Origin: Lanius collurio
Lineage: Eukaryota; Chordata; Aves; Passeriformes; Laniidae
Length of the DNA stretch: 64,000 nt
Direction of reading: 5' to 3'
Assembly: GCA_020086605.1 (NCBI GenBank)
Contig: JACBWW010000015.1
Span: 9,960,310 to 10,024,309 of the forward strand
Positions 48,959 through 60,248 of this stretch are shown here, in pieces; within the stretch, counting starts at the first letter, position 1; each line of letters begins with the position of its first letter. The position numbers were made by a program, and so were the translations under genes. Under the pieces are notes generated by a model. It was given only the letters and a program-made list of their open reading frames with translations. It was not told the DNA's origin and searched no databases.

Positions 48959-49315
48959 TTAATTGTAAGCCAGCTCTAGATGGGTGCTTCTGGAGAGGCT
49001 CCCTGAGCAAAGAAACCTCTGGGTCTTTATACCCTCTTGGTATGTGCACCCAGTCATCATGTGCCTCTTGGTGTAATGGTGGTTTGTGGACTGGGGTCCT
49101 CTAATACCTCTTTGGATTCTTTCTCCTTGTCCACAAGTACAGGTCATTAGTTGTTCTTATCTTCCAGCTTGGGCCAACCTTGGCCCAACCCTTATCTGAA
49201 GATAACCAGTCTTTTGATGTTTATGCTTCTGCTCAACCATTTGTACTAACAAACTGAGTTTATTTCAAGTTCACCTACAACTTTGAGAAGGGCCCATTAG
49301 CACTTAATTGTAAGC
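48959..49315 (-). mobile_element. LTR-like insertion (probable solo LTR) bounded by a 12-bp direct repeat
   Basis: The GC-richer block stands out from AT-rich flanks and is bordered by identical ttaattgtaagc words at 48959-48970 and 49304-49315. Read on the minus strand, a TATAAAGA box lies at 49031-49024, followed by gctcagggagcctctccaga, which resembles the promoter-proximal part of avian endogenous retrovirus LTRs. Upstream are a perfect 9-bp-arm inverted repeat at 49169-49188 and paired inverted GATAA sites (49192-49205). LTR target-site duplications are usually 4-6 bp, so a 12-bp repeat is atypical. A TG lies at the left edge (48964-48965) and a CA near the right (49301-49302), but the termini are not clean. 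Other readings are an unknown SINE or a chance repeat around a unique sequence. Confidence 0.4.
49169..49188. repeat. Perfect GC-rich inverted repeat, 9-bp arms
   Basis: ttgggccaa (49169-49177) and ttggcccaa (49180-49188) are exact reverse complements separated by cc, inside the LTR-like insertion. Confidence 0.9.
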
Positions 49316-52136
49316 AAGTTACTGTTGCACTTAAACCTACTTGACTAATTTTCAATGTTTTAAAAGGAAACAATTTAATTCCCAGTATTCAGGTGTTTAC
49401 CTTCTATGAAACAGTTTTTATGAATTGATGAACTCTATTGAAAGCTTCTAGGTTTGGAAATCAGATAAGAGAGGTTTATAAATCTCTCAAAGACCAAACT
49501 TATGTACTAATTTTGTAAACATAAATAAGTTGATGTATTTTAATTAAAATTCCAATCTTAAAAAAGCCAGAGAGATTTGAAATATTTCAAACTGGAACCT
49601 AAACTGTATGGAAAGATACTTCATTCAGATATTATGCATAGGACTAACCTATAATTCCTCATAAATCCTGGTGATAGGATATCAGAGTGAAAGGAGTCAT
49701 ATCAGAATGCCAAGGGCTTAAACATTTTAATATTTAAATATTCATAAATTAATTATTAGGAGAAAAAACATATATTAAATTTCACTTGAAAACCCCCAGG
49801 AGGTTCTTAACATTTTTTAGTATGATTTTATTTCATCGCACACATAAGAATACTTCTGCCTTAACTGGCATCTTTGAAATTAATGAATGGGCTGAAACAT
49901 CTCCAAGCCTAAAGAGCTTTCATGACTTGTAAGAAATGTCCATTGATTCTTAGCACCAAAATACGATGAAAGAGCAGGTTGATATATGTATCAGATAATT
50001 ATAAAAATTGCTTATTTATTGGAAATGAAAAATCTGTAGAGGGTTATTTCTTCAAACAATCTTGGAGTTGAAACCTGATCTGAGTTCTTGGGCATGACCA
50101 TTGATGCTTGCTTTAAAATTGGAGTTTTATACTGCTCCTTGACTCTTTTATTTCCCCATTGGAGAATTATTGTCTCCATCTTTCCTTATAATTCAATTTG
50201 ATATCATATCTTAGATTAATCACACATGCATACGTGGCCCAGTTTGAGATCACCCCAAGACAATATGTCATCTGAACATGTTCACAGAAATTGTATATGG
50301 ATAATTTCCGAAAGATAAGCTCCCATTTGTGTAAATTGAAAATAATTGATGCCATTAATTAACAAATATTTATGATATAACAGAGAATGTAGTGATTTCA
50401 AGTAAGAAGAGTGAAAACCAGATTAGAAAACATCCCCTTTTTCTTGCTCTGTAAGGGCAATTAACAGTGGCCTTGCCCTAACAGTGATGACCTAGCAAAA
50501 AAAAAAAGTGCAAGATGACGACTTTTTCCTGGAATGGAAAGATGTTACATTTATTGCAATAGATTTCCATTTACAAAATCAAAAATATATTCTGATAAGT
50601 AGTTTTTAAAAGTGATAACAATACAATCTGATGTTTACTTGATTTGGTTCATTGTTGTACAGATGAAGTATACTATTTGTAGACATTTGCAGAGGAGCTG
50701 CCAACAGAGTTCACAGTTACATTCTAAATGTGGAAGTCAATGCAGCTGCAATTTTTCATTAAACATCAGATATAACATCTCTCCCTTCGTTTGCTCAATC
50801 TGCTTTATTTGTTCAAAATACCAATCCACAGACTTCCAGTTTTCATTAAGTGGTTAACTAATTCCTGCTGACACCTTTTCCTGTTTACTAAATGAATTTC
50901 CCATCTCTTCCATTACACGTAACTGTTCCTTCTAACTGATATATATAGAAAAATTTAAGGCCTAATGCAGGTGTGCTACTGACAAGCTAACCAAATTTCC
51001 TAGGGGCAAGCCAACCAAATTTCTCCAGATGTAACTTACTGAAATAGGAATTAGACTATTTTCTCTTACGTCTCTCACCATTAGGGGAACCTTTTATGAA
51101 CTTGTTGAGGAAGACCTGTCAGGAAACAGAAGATATGNATTTGTAGAATTTTCACTAATATGTAAAGGAAATGCATAACAATCAGAGTAAGAATTTTTTT
51201 TCCCTCTTGGCATAGGAGAAAATAATCAGCATCTTCTGCTGATGTCTTTTTGATTCAATAGTGCTTTTACTGTCCTTCTGACCCAACTGCCTTGCAAATG
51301 GAAAGAGCCAGAGTAAGTGTTCCACTTTCTTTGTTTTATTTAATGGTCTCCACAAGTACTGAGCAGATCTGGTAGATGCAAACACTGAAACCATTCTAAT
51401 CAAACCAGCAAAAGTACAAACAAGACAGAAAAAAAGGAAAAATACTCATTGCAATAGGTAGAAGTACCTATAAAGAATATTTTGTATTATAGGATAAAAG
51501 AAGATTTCTCATCTCCCTGAGCAACATGTTACATTTTGCTGCTGAAGCTGCCAGCTCTGCAGTTCTCAACTGCTGCTACAGAACATCAAATTCCTTTGTG
51601 CCTGATGCTACCTCATACTGTGGTGCAACAGCCCCACACTGCATCTTTGTAGTACAAAATCATCAAAATCAATCTCAATTCCCAAACAACCAGAGTCTAG
51701 AGTGGAAAATGACACACTGCTGTAGTCTGTGATGTGGCTGGAGTATTGAGAGGACATGGGCAACAAAAATTTAGACATGTATTTGCAATACAACCATATA
51801 CTCCCACGTCATTGGCCCAGTTCCTGCTGACAACAGTGCAGTTGAATTTAATGAAAGGCAGTGGAATTTGAAGCTGTATTCACTATATGTACTTAGCTGA
51901 GCTAGACTTTCTGCTGCATTGGGGTTCTGGGGGCTAACAAGTGCACAGTAAGTGAAGAAGAAGTGCTTGCATTAATACTTTTGCGAAGATTTTAAAGGTG
52001 AACTACTAAACACTACCTTTAGATACTTGCAATGGGACAGATCATTTTGCTGGTTTTTTTGAAGCTGCAAAAATTCCTTTCAACAGGTGGGTTTCTTACA
52101 GGGTAAGGTTAAACATATTAGCTTGAGATATCTTGG
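49316..52136. other. Unique AT-rich non-coding DNA
   Basis: No gene or repeat family is recognised. One ambiguous base (N) is at 51138. A GC-richer patch at about 51526-51740 holds a 68-codon frame with no recognisable domain. Confidence 0.5.
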
Positions 52137-52340
52137 CTAACAAAAACCACTCAAAACTTCACTAGAGGAAAAGTGAAAATCTGTAAATGCTGGTTCACCA
52201 AGGCTGAAATTGTTTGCAGCAAAATCTTCAATTTGGCAAAGAATTTTTGAAATACAGTCAGTTCTGAGGTCAACCTGTGTTTCTTTTGAAGTCTTTTGTT
52301 TAGCTGCTTTTCCATCTTGTTCTTCTCTCCGCTTTGAGGA
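52137..52340 (-). other. Possible terminal exon or chance open segment, unrecognised
   Basis: On the minus strand, ggttcttgtgcag forms a plausible acceptor, with its AG paired to bases 52341-52342. The frame after it is open for 67 codons to a stop at 52137-52139. The peptide starts with a strongly charged SSKRREEQDGKAAKQKTSKE and ends SSSEVLSGFC, a composition more like a real protein than most chance frames in this AT-rich window. A second minus-strand frame (52151-52444) overlaps it, which weakens the case. I do not recognise the family. No poly(A) signal or upstream exon was tied to it. Confidence 0.2.
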
Positions 52341-52759
52341 CTGCACAAGAACCCTGAAGTGGATAGGTTTGCCAAATGGGTTGAGGATCTCCCTTGAAAT
52401 GCTGGGATGGCTGCTGTAAGTCCATATTTTTGCTCTGGAAACATTATGTCCCGGGTCTCAGCCCCTTTAACCTCTCACTGTTCAGAAAAATCTGTAAAGT
52501 ACCTGCTTTAAAACTATTCCGCTTTTAAAAGTGCCAGTTGCTTCTCTCCCTAGGCATATTGTCTGAGGGGCTGAGATTGCAATCCCAGGGAAACGTAATT
52601 AACCCTTTTCAATTTATATGTGAAGTGTGCACTGCCAGAATGAATAAGGTGGTGACAGGGCAAAGGGACTGGTTCTTGGGCACTTTTCTGCTCAGTTTTC
52701 TCCATTTCCTTACATTTCTCAAAATCCCTTTTCCTTTAATATCAGGAGTTCTCTACTAA
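52341..52759. other. Non-coding DNA, nothing identified
   Basis: The stretch contains ordinary mixed-composition sequence and a 73-codon chance frame (52538-52759) running up to the CR1 fragment. Confidence 0.5.
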
Positions 52760-52908
52760 GAGTGTGGTGAGGCACTGGAACAGGTTGTCCAGAGAGGGGC
52801 ATTGAGCAACCTGATCTAGTGAAAGGTGTCCCTGGTCATGGCAGGGAGCTGGGACTAGATGAACTTAAAAGGTCTCTTTCAAACCTTTTTGGATATTCTG
52901 CTTTATGG
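52760..52908 (+). mobile_element. CR1 LINE 3' end with internal deletion, plus strand
   Basis: gtgaggcactggaacaggtt and gtccagagaggggc are followed directly by attgagcaacctgatctagt, gaaaggtgtccctggtcatg and a gggactagatgaac block, then a decayed terminal ggatattctgctttatgg. Compared with the CR1 3' end, about 55 bases are missing at the junction after 52800 (the block that would hold gccccatccctgga). Confidence 0.9.
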
Positions 52909-54541
52909 AAGACACTGTTATTTTAAAAGAGTTTCCCTGCTCATTGCAGGTAGTTCTGAACCCGTGAATTAACTTTTTCTTTGTTCTTTTGCTTTCTACT
53001 CTTTCTTCTCAGGTTTACTCTAGCTACTTCACAAAAATAATATTTTTTTTTACCAATTTCATTTATGAGCTCTCAGTACTTCTATGGATGGCAAAAGTTT
53101 CCCTGGGATTATGAACCCTCAACCTTTAAATTAAACATTGATTGCTGCCTTGACTTCTTAGACTGTCAAAAGAGCTGTGTTCAAAAGTTACAGAAATCAG
53201 GAGCTAGTCATTTAAAAAAAAGTATTTGCAGAGTGCAGTTTGTCATTGCTTTTACATTTGAGTTTGTTGAAAGACAACATGCAGTGTAAGTACAAAGTTA
53301 TAGCACTGAATTCTCTTAATAATGGTATTGTGGGCTGAGTAACAGTGCAGGGACTGAGGCAGAGAAAGAAAGCGTAGGATTGTTAGTGTTACTTGAATCT
53401 CTCTAATGAGTGGCTCAGCCTTGCTTTTCATTCTTCCATAGAATGCCATAGAATATGTCAAAGTATAGATGGTAGGAGGCTGATTTTATTTGTGTCTAAC
53501 TTCAAACTTCCTATGTCCTGGTGTATCTAAGAGAATAGTCTACAGCTATAGATTAGTTCTATAGAACTTTAAAGGAAGGGAGCCTTCCAGAATATAAAAT
53601 AATTAGATGAAAACTATTTACTTTTACATGTTACAGGAGAATGTAATTAATTTCTCTGACTACTTATTTGCTTTTAAGCTTGCAGAAAAATTTTAAAAGG
53701 ATTAAAACTAAATATATGCCTATGTGTGGCTTTATGTACAGCAGAAGCACATGAACTTTGCACTTTTAGTGATTTTCTGTACGGGGATGAATATCATTGA
53801 ATAGATAATTAGGGGTTGGTCAAGCACAGAGATCTCTAAGTGAAGTTACTGCACAGAGGGAAAGAAAACAAAGTTGTTGAGTTCAGGTATGCAAGATTCT
53901 GTTGGTTTGCAAGAAACTTTTTTCAGCAAGTTTTCAGGACGGGTACTGCTCACTGTATTGCTTAGAAGATGAATTTCAAGGTGAACTGAAAAAAACTGTG
54001 AAATAGCATAGAGAAATTGTCATTGCCTTTGTTTTTTCCTCAAGTACTCTTCCACTGATGCATTTTTAATACTACTTTCAGAGTGAGAAAACACATTATA
54101 TCAGTGTGTTGTTAGCCTGAAGAAATTGCAAAATAATGAGACAAACTGTTTATTAATGATAGGCTAATGGCATGACTTACAATATTTTCCATCATTGCAT
54201 CAGATTTCTATTGAGTTGTCAATGACAACAACTGGTCTAGAAGAGTTATTCTTCTTGTTCTTTTTTCTCCTCTACTGAAAGGTGTTAGCTCATAAATTAC
54301 ATGAATGTTTTGTGTAAAAGTCTTAAGATTGAAAAATGAAATCAAAAGTTCTATTTTGCTGGATGCTTACTTCTGTGTCTGTACTCCTTTATTTTTGTCT
54401 TTGTTTTTTTTTCAAAGGAAGAAACCACTTAGCTCACAGGGCTTACAGAGTGAAAATTAAATTAGCTATGCCACTCTGAATATGAATATGCAAAGTCTAG
54501 ATTTTTTTTTGTTTTCTACCCACTGCTGATGTGGTTGTTAA
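52909..54541. other. Unique AT-rich non-coding DNA
   Basis: No gene or repeat family is recognised. The words catagaatgccatagaat at about 53438-53456 resemble the CR1 terminal repeat, but no CR1 body is attached. Confidence 0.5.
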
Positions 54542-54661
54542 TTTTTTTTTTTTTTTTTTGTGGAATCCTTTAAATTAATTTCAGGGGTTTTTTTCTTAAT
54601 TTTTTTTTTTTTTTTTTTTTTTGTGGAATCCTTTAAATTAATTTCAGGGGTTTTTTTCTTA
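54542..54661. repeat. Exact tandem duplication, 63-bp period, with poly(T) tracts
   Basis: A 39-base unit starting gtggaatcctttaaattaat is present at 54560-54598 and again, base for base, at 54623-54661. Each copy is preceded by a long T run (54542-54559 and 54600-54622). The in-frame protein repeat of the 68-codon frame here is only a consequence of this. It is either a recent duplication or an assembly artefact at a homopolymer. Confidence 0.95.
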
Positions 54662-57600
54662 CTTTTTTCCCCATTTTATGAGATATACTCTCTTATAAGA
54701 GGTTTAACAGGAGCTCAAGTTCATGTTTTAATAAATCTATCACTAATAAACAAAACATTTTGTTAATACAGAAGTGGGCAAAAGTTACTTCATCTACATT
54801 TTAACATCTATATCTTGTAATTTGTGCAGGAATAGTTAGAAAAGCTTTCAACTATTGATCATAAAGAGAAGCTGCTAGTGTAATCACTTCTTAAGGAAAA
54901 TAAACCTAATGGTAAATCTAATTAGAGATGAAAGGCAACATGTAAATAATTGGTTAGATCATCACTGTCCAGGCATGGTAGTCTCTAGAAGAAGTTGCAC
55001 TCAGCACATCTGCTTCACTGAACTGCAAAATTTGCTTCTTACTGATGAACTGCACTTCCAGTCACTGAGGTCTGGTTTTACAGCAGTTAATTGATGGGAG
55101 GGATGGAAATGTTTGAAGGTGGTCACTGTCATGGTTGATCATGGTCTTTCCCAAATATCATTCAAGAGGCAAGGGCTAGAGTGCTAGCACTTCCTGTTGA
55201 ACTGAGATAAAATTTGAGTTAAAAGAATTTGTTCAGACTGAAGAATAGGAGAGCACTCAATCCTGATGTATGTTACCAAAAAAATATCACTTAGGCCTGA
55301 ACTTTTCTGGAGGCACTGCCAAGTGCATCACACATCTGGACACTACACTCTATTATTTTTATGATCATTTGCAAATGGGATGATGAGTCTAAATGCACAG
55401 ATCCATATAGATACCTACACAGTGCAAAGTTGCACATGAAAATTGGGAACTAAATGAGGTTTTTCTTAAATATACTCTACCTCTAGTTTCTCCTTTAGTA
55501 TGTTTGGGGTTTTTACCTCTTTCTGGACAATGAACTATTGCAAAGTGACAGCTGATAGCTAATTTTTGAGGAAGTGTAAGTGTAGCTGTAGGACTGTATT
55601 TCTTTATGATAGTGTGTATACAGTTTTTTGACAGCCTTTTCAAAACCATATTTGCAGGAAGTCCTTGAAAGAGCTGCTTCCCTTCAAGCATCCTTGTCTG
55701 AGGCACTTCCAAGCATCTTCAGACTCATTCAAAACACTGTTGTCTTTTCTCCTGCCTGGGCTAAAACTTAACAGGGAAATGCATGTCAAAAGATGCTCCC
55801 CCCATAATCTCTCCTTTGTATTCTGTACTGAATGAAAGGATTTAAAATGATTTAGTCCATTAACTATAGGCTACAGACTATTTATCTGAGCTAGTTATCT
55901 ACCAGTCATAATGCAAATATAATTAATACAGGCACAAATTATGATTGCTGATTCTTTTGGCAGTGAAATATTACTCATAATGCACATTTATTGTGATTAC
56001 CATAACTAACCATATTGATTCCCAGCATGCTTAAGGAACACAGCAACAGGAAATACTGTGTGAGATGCCTTGCAAAAAGTCATTGCAGAGACTCCAAACA
56101 GTGCTACAAATGTGCTGCCATTAAACAAGGCTGCAGTTATCTATGACAAAAATGACACTGTGGTTCATCTTTCTTAGTGGCAGGACTAGCAATAGTGTTT
56201 ATGTGCAATTTTTCTGGAGAAGCTGTTGCTGTTTGTCATTAATACTTCCCTCATACCCTCACTTATGGCATGACAAGAGTGTTGGCAATTTTGGTAATTT
56301 TCCCTGATTAGCTGCGTGGGTTACACAAGGTTTACCAGCACTTTTTTCTTCACCTTTTCCTTCACTTTCATGTGAGGGCTTGAAAGTTCAACAGAATATT
56401 TTAAAACACATGTAAAAACATATCTTTTGACTGGTTTTATCAAACTGGCTTGTGAATGTGTAGTAAGATTAAACAAATTATTAACCAGATGAAAACATTG
56501 CAGAATGTTAGCAGGTGCCTATAGACATATTTAATTATTTAGATCATTCTACACTCGTCTTCTCTTCATATCCCATTTACTTAAAATAGAAACAGTGTAA
56601 CAATCTCTATCATCCCTTAACTTGCAAAAAAATATCCAAAAGAGTTTATACAAAGTGATTCTCTTTCATTTATTTTTCAATTTACATTTGTTCCAGAAAA
56701 TGGATGTTTTCAGACTGATTGTCTGTAACAATAGTTGTTGCATTAACTTTGTTCTTCAAGTCCTTTCCCAGTTTTTTTCTAATTGTGGACCACATGGACT
56801 AGAGAAAAATAGTTTAATTTTTCAGCCTTGTTTTGAAAGGTCACGAACACAGAGTTTGAAACTCAACACAGACACTGTGAAACAAACTCTGAAGTGAGCC
56901 AAGTCCTTGTTCAGAGGAGAACTGCCAAACAGTGGGTGTCTGGTGAGCTCTAAGGGCAGACGTGTACTGAATTTTCTGTTTCTTCAGATTTTTTGAAAGG
57001 TGTGTTTCCTACATAAAAGGAATTGTTAAAGAGCTGCCAACTCTCCTTTCAGCAGTGGAGAGCAGACCCTCATTACTGATGTGAAGGACAATGAAGGGCA
57101 CAAATATCTTTTGGATGTTCACTTATTAGCTGTTAGAGGACCAGGCTCTTCCCAAGGAGGGAACCTCATCCTCAGCCTGTTTAAATTATTCTGAATGGAT
57201 TTAGATACATTTACTCCAGTTCAGTTACTGAAATATGCATGCATCATGAAATAGGAAATAAATTTTTCTTTTATATTGATAAATATTACTGAAGATTGTT
57301 AAATACCTTTTACTGAACATTCATTTCTGCTCATTGATGTATAGACATGATCTTAGGCTATGAGAACATGTATTCAAAAGTGATAATGAATGCTTTTATC
57401 AGATGTATCCCTAAAGCTAAAGAACTTCTGAATTGTAGAAAGCTGAAGGTAAGAATTTATCCCAATCATATAAAATTTTTTTAAAATTATGACTTATATG
57501 ACTACCTGCAAGCAGATCCACAATAGAAGTTGAGCTGTTGTGAGAAAAAAAGCTATAGCTTATTCCTTTTAATTTTTTTTCCTCTGGAAGCTAAATATAT

Positions 57601-60226
57601 TCTGTATACACAGGTACAGAGTGTGTAAACTACAGAAAGGATCAGGGACATGTATTTCATGATAAGGTTACCCACTTTGTTTCTAATGTATTGGTTTTCT
57701 TTAATTCCTGGTTTAATAAAATAATTGTAGCAATGTCTCTTAAACAGCTTCAAATGCATCTGCCCCGTATTATATTTGAAATTTGCTTTCAATTCCTGCT
57801 CTGAATGAAACCGTGGAGTCAGATGCAATACTTCCAGGACTTGAAGTTATGTTAATATGAAAGATTTGCTGACATGTCTGAAGTATATTCTCACTTAATA
57901 TTATGCATTTCTTAGGAAGATAATCATCTTCCAATTTGTCTAGGACAGAAAATAAAATGTAATAGAAGCAATTGAGATATACATATATCTATAAAGTTCC
58001 TCTGAACCTCTTGTTCATCATTATATGTTGTCCTGAACTATAGATGAAAATTTGTAATAATAGTGGTCTAGCACAAATGTATTTCTTAGTATTATAGACC
58101 CTAACTGTGAAAAAGCAGCAGTGTCTCACAAATTTATTGTCTAGCCATGTAGTAATGACAGCAAAATATTCAGAGACATCTCTTATAAAGAGTTACAAAA
58201 AGTTATTAAGGAAATCTCTAACCCTTGAGATAAAGGTAATTTTGTACAGTCATTACTGTAGGAAATTGAACCAAAGTAGCAATTGTCAGTTGAGACTAGG
58301 ATATTCAGAGCTTTCTATCTTCTGTGGTTTTTTTTTTGCTGTCATCTACCCTTTCTTCTAGTGGTGATAAGTTATTATGAAAAATCTTAAAAAAATTGGT
58401 AATTCATTTATCTATATTTTATACTTGCATGGTCGTTTTCCTGATCATTTTGTATATGAATTATAGCCAGCTTTTCATAAAAAACTTTGAAAACCTTCTC
58501 AAGTATCTAGAGACACTATAGATATTCTTGGATGTTAAGCCAGAGTCAAAGTCACAGACTGATCCTCCAACTTTTTTTCTAGTATCTTATCAGAATTTGA
58601 AATTCTATTTTGATTAAAGATCTTGAAGCTCATTTTTGTTGCTGGATTATGAAAGGGGCTTGATTTTCAACTCTGAAGGACCTTCTAGGATGTGTTCTAG
58701 GTCTGAATACACACGTTGTTATCAATTCCAAGTAAGATCTCAGTGATTAGGTCAATATGTCTGTTATGTCTGTGAAGTGCAGTTTCTAAGAATTAGATGA
58801 GAGTGACATCTTAGTAGAAAACTAGAAAACGTTATGGTTTTGTTTTCAACAAGTTACAGATCATATTGTTCTTTGGTCAAAATGATCTCTTGATAGAAAA
58901 GTACAGATTATGCTGATAGAAACATTTGTGTCAAGCAAAATATTTTGTGAATTCATGTCAACACCGCAAATTGTTTTGGCTGAAGAGAGATAAAAGCCTC
59001 CTCATGCATCCAATTTATCTTTTAGGAACCTTTAAATGAAAATGCTCCAACTCTTCAATTCAAGTGCTTTTTTCTGAAATATAATTTTCAATACAGATTT
59101 TCCCCAAATTGAAAATGGATATTTTTTTTTTTTAGGTTGCATTGATAATTTTACGATGACTTAGAAAGTTTACCAAAATGTCACTTAATGTCACTTTAAT
59201 GAGCTTCCTTTGTTAAAGCTATATTTTTAAAGGACCCCAACAATAATTTTAGGTATATTTGTTTTTGTGTCAATATTTTGGTTCTTGTTTCCCCCAGGAA
59301 ACTGTTGAACTTCAGAAACATGCTATTTCTCTAATTCTTTTTTTTTTATTGCTCAGTTTCTTTTCACTAAGTCTAACTTACATCAAGTTTATATTTGGTC
59401 ACCACTTAGTCCATTTTAAATCAATTTTTTTTCCTCTGGAAATCCACATAGTAGGTCTGAACTAAGTAATATATGAAAAATATGTAGGCAGAGCTCTGCT
59501 GTCTGTACTATCTGAAATACCTCTAATTCAGATGATAATCTGGTGTATGAGGTATTTGTTTGAAAGTCCATTTTTAAAAAAGGCTTGACTAAGATACATT
59601 TACCAGTCAAACTTGTAAATCTGTGATAATTGTCCAGGCACCTAATGGAGAACGACTGAACCTTTGGCCTAAGAATGGGAAAAGGAGGTCCTCCATGAGA
59701 AAGATACAGTCAGATGAAATACTGTGATGCTTATTTAATAGTTTATATCTCGGAATAGCTAAAGAACCATTGTGTTTTATTATTGTGCTCTTTTGCATAT
59801 ACAACAAAAAAAAACTTTGTAGGAAAAAGTTCCTAAGCTGTTAAATCTTTCTTTCTTTTCAAAATTTACTTCCAATTATTGTCCTAGGCAATTGTGCAAG
59901 AAGGTTGCAAAATGTTTTTATCTGTCTTTGTCACAGAAGCATCACTTAAATTAGTATAAGTCATCGAATATTTTCTGGATACTGGGAGGAAAACTTCAGC
60001 CATTTGGCTGAACTAACACCTTGGACATCTTGGGCAAATAGCCACTCAGTATGTGCAGATCAGCTTTATATACAGAAAACCAGATGGATGCCTCTATGAC
60101 TCCGGATGTGTTAGCTGGTGTGTGCACGAGTGGTAAGTCAGAGACATAAAGAACGTAGATTTTACTGCGTAGGAACAGTGAGTCATTAAACTTGCTCTTC
60201 ACAGCTGTAAATCAAAAAGCAAATAA
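54662..60226. other. Unique AT-rich non-coding DNA
   Basis: No gene or repeat family is recognised. Open frames (longest 107 codons, minus strand, 55389-55712) have no domains. A motif-dense candidate conserved element at about 55880-56010 is discussed as a finding. T runs lie at 59122-59133 and about 59338-59348. Confidence 0.5.
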
Positions 60227-60248
60227 GCATGCATGTTTTCATGCATGC
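60227..60248. repeat. Perfect hairpin, 9-bp arms, 4-base loop
   Basis: gcatgcatg (60227-60235), tttt, catgcatgc (60240-60248). The arms alternate purine and pyrimidine throughout. Confidence 0.95.

Noticed and set aside
53438..53456. catagaat-type words like the CR1 terminal repeat
   Set aside because: No CR1 body is attached on either side, so the match is too short to call.
54560..54766. Frame with an apparent repeated peptide
   Set aside because: The repeat is the DNA-level 63-bp duplication and a poly(T)-derived phenylalanine run, not a protein feature.
55389..55712. 107-codon minus-strand frame
   Set aside because: No domain, no convincing splice sites, ordinary composition.
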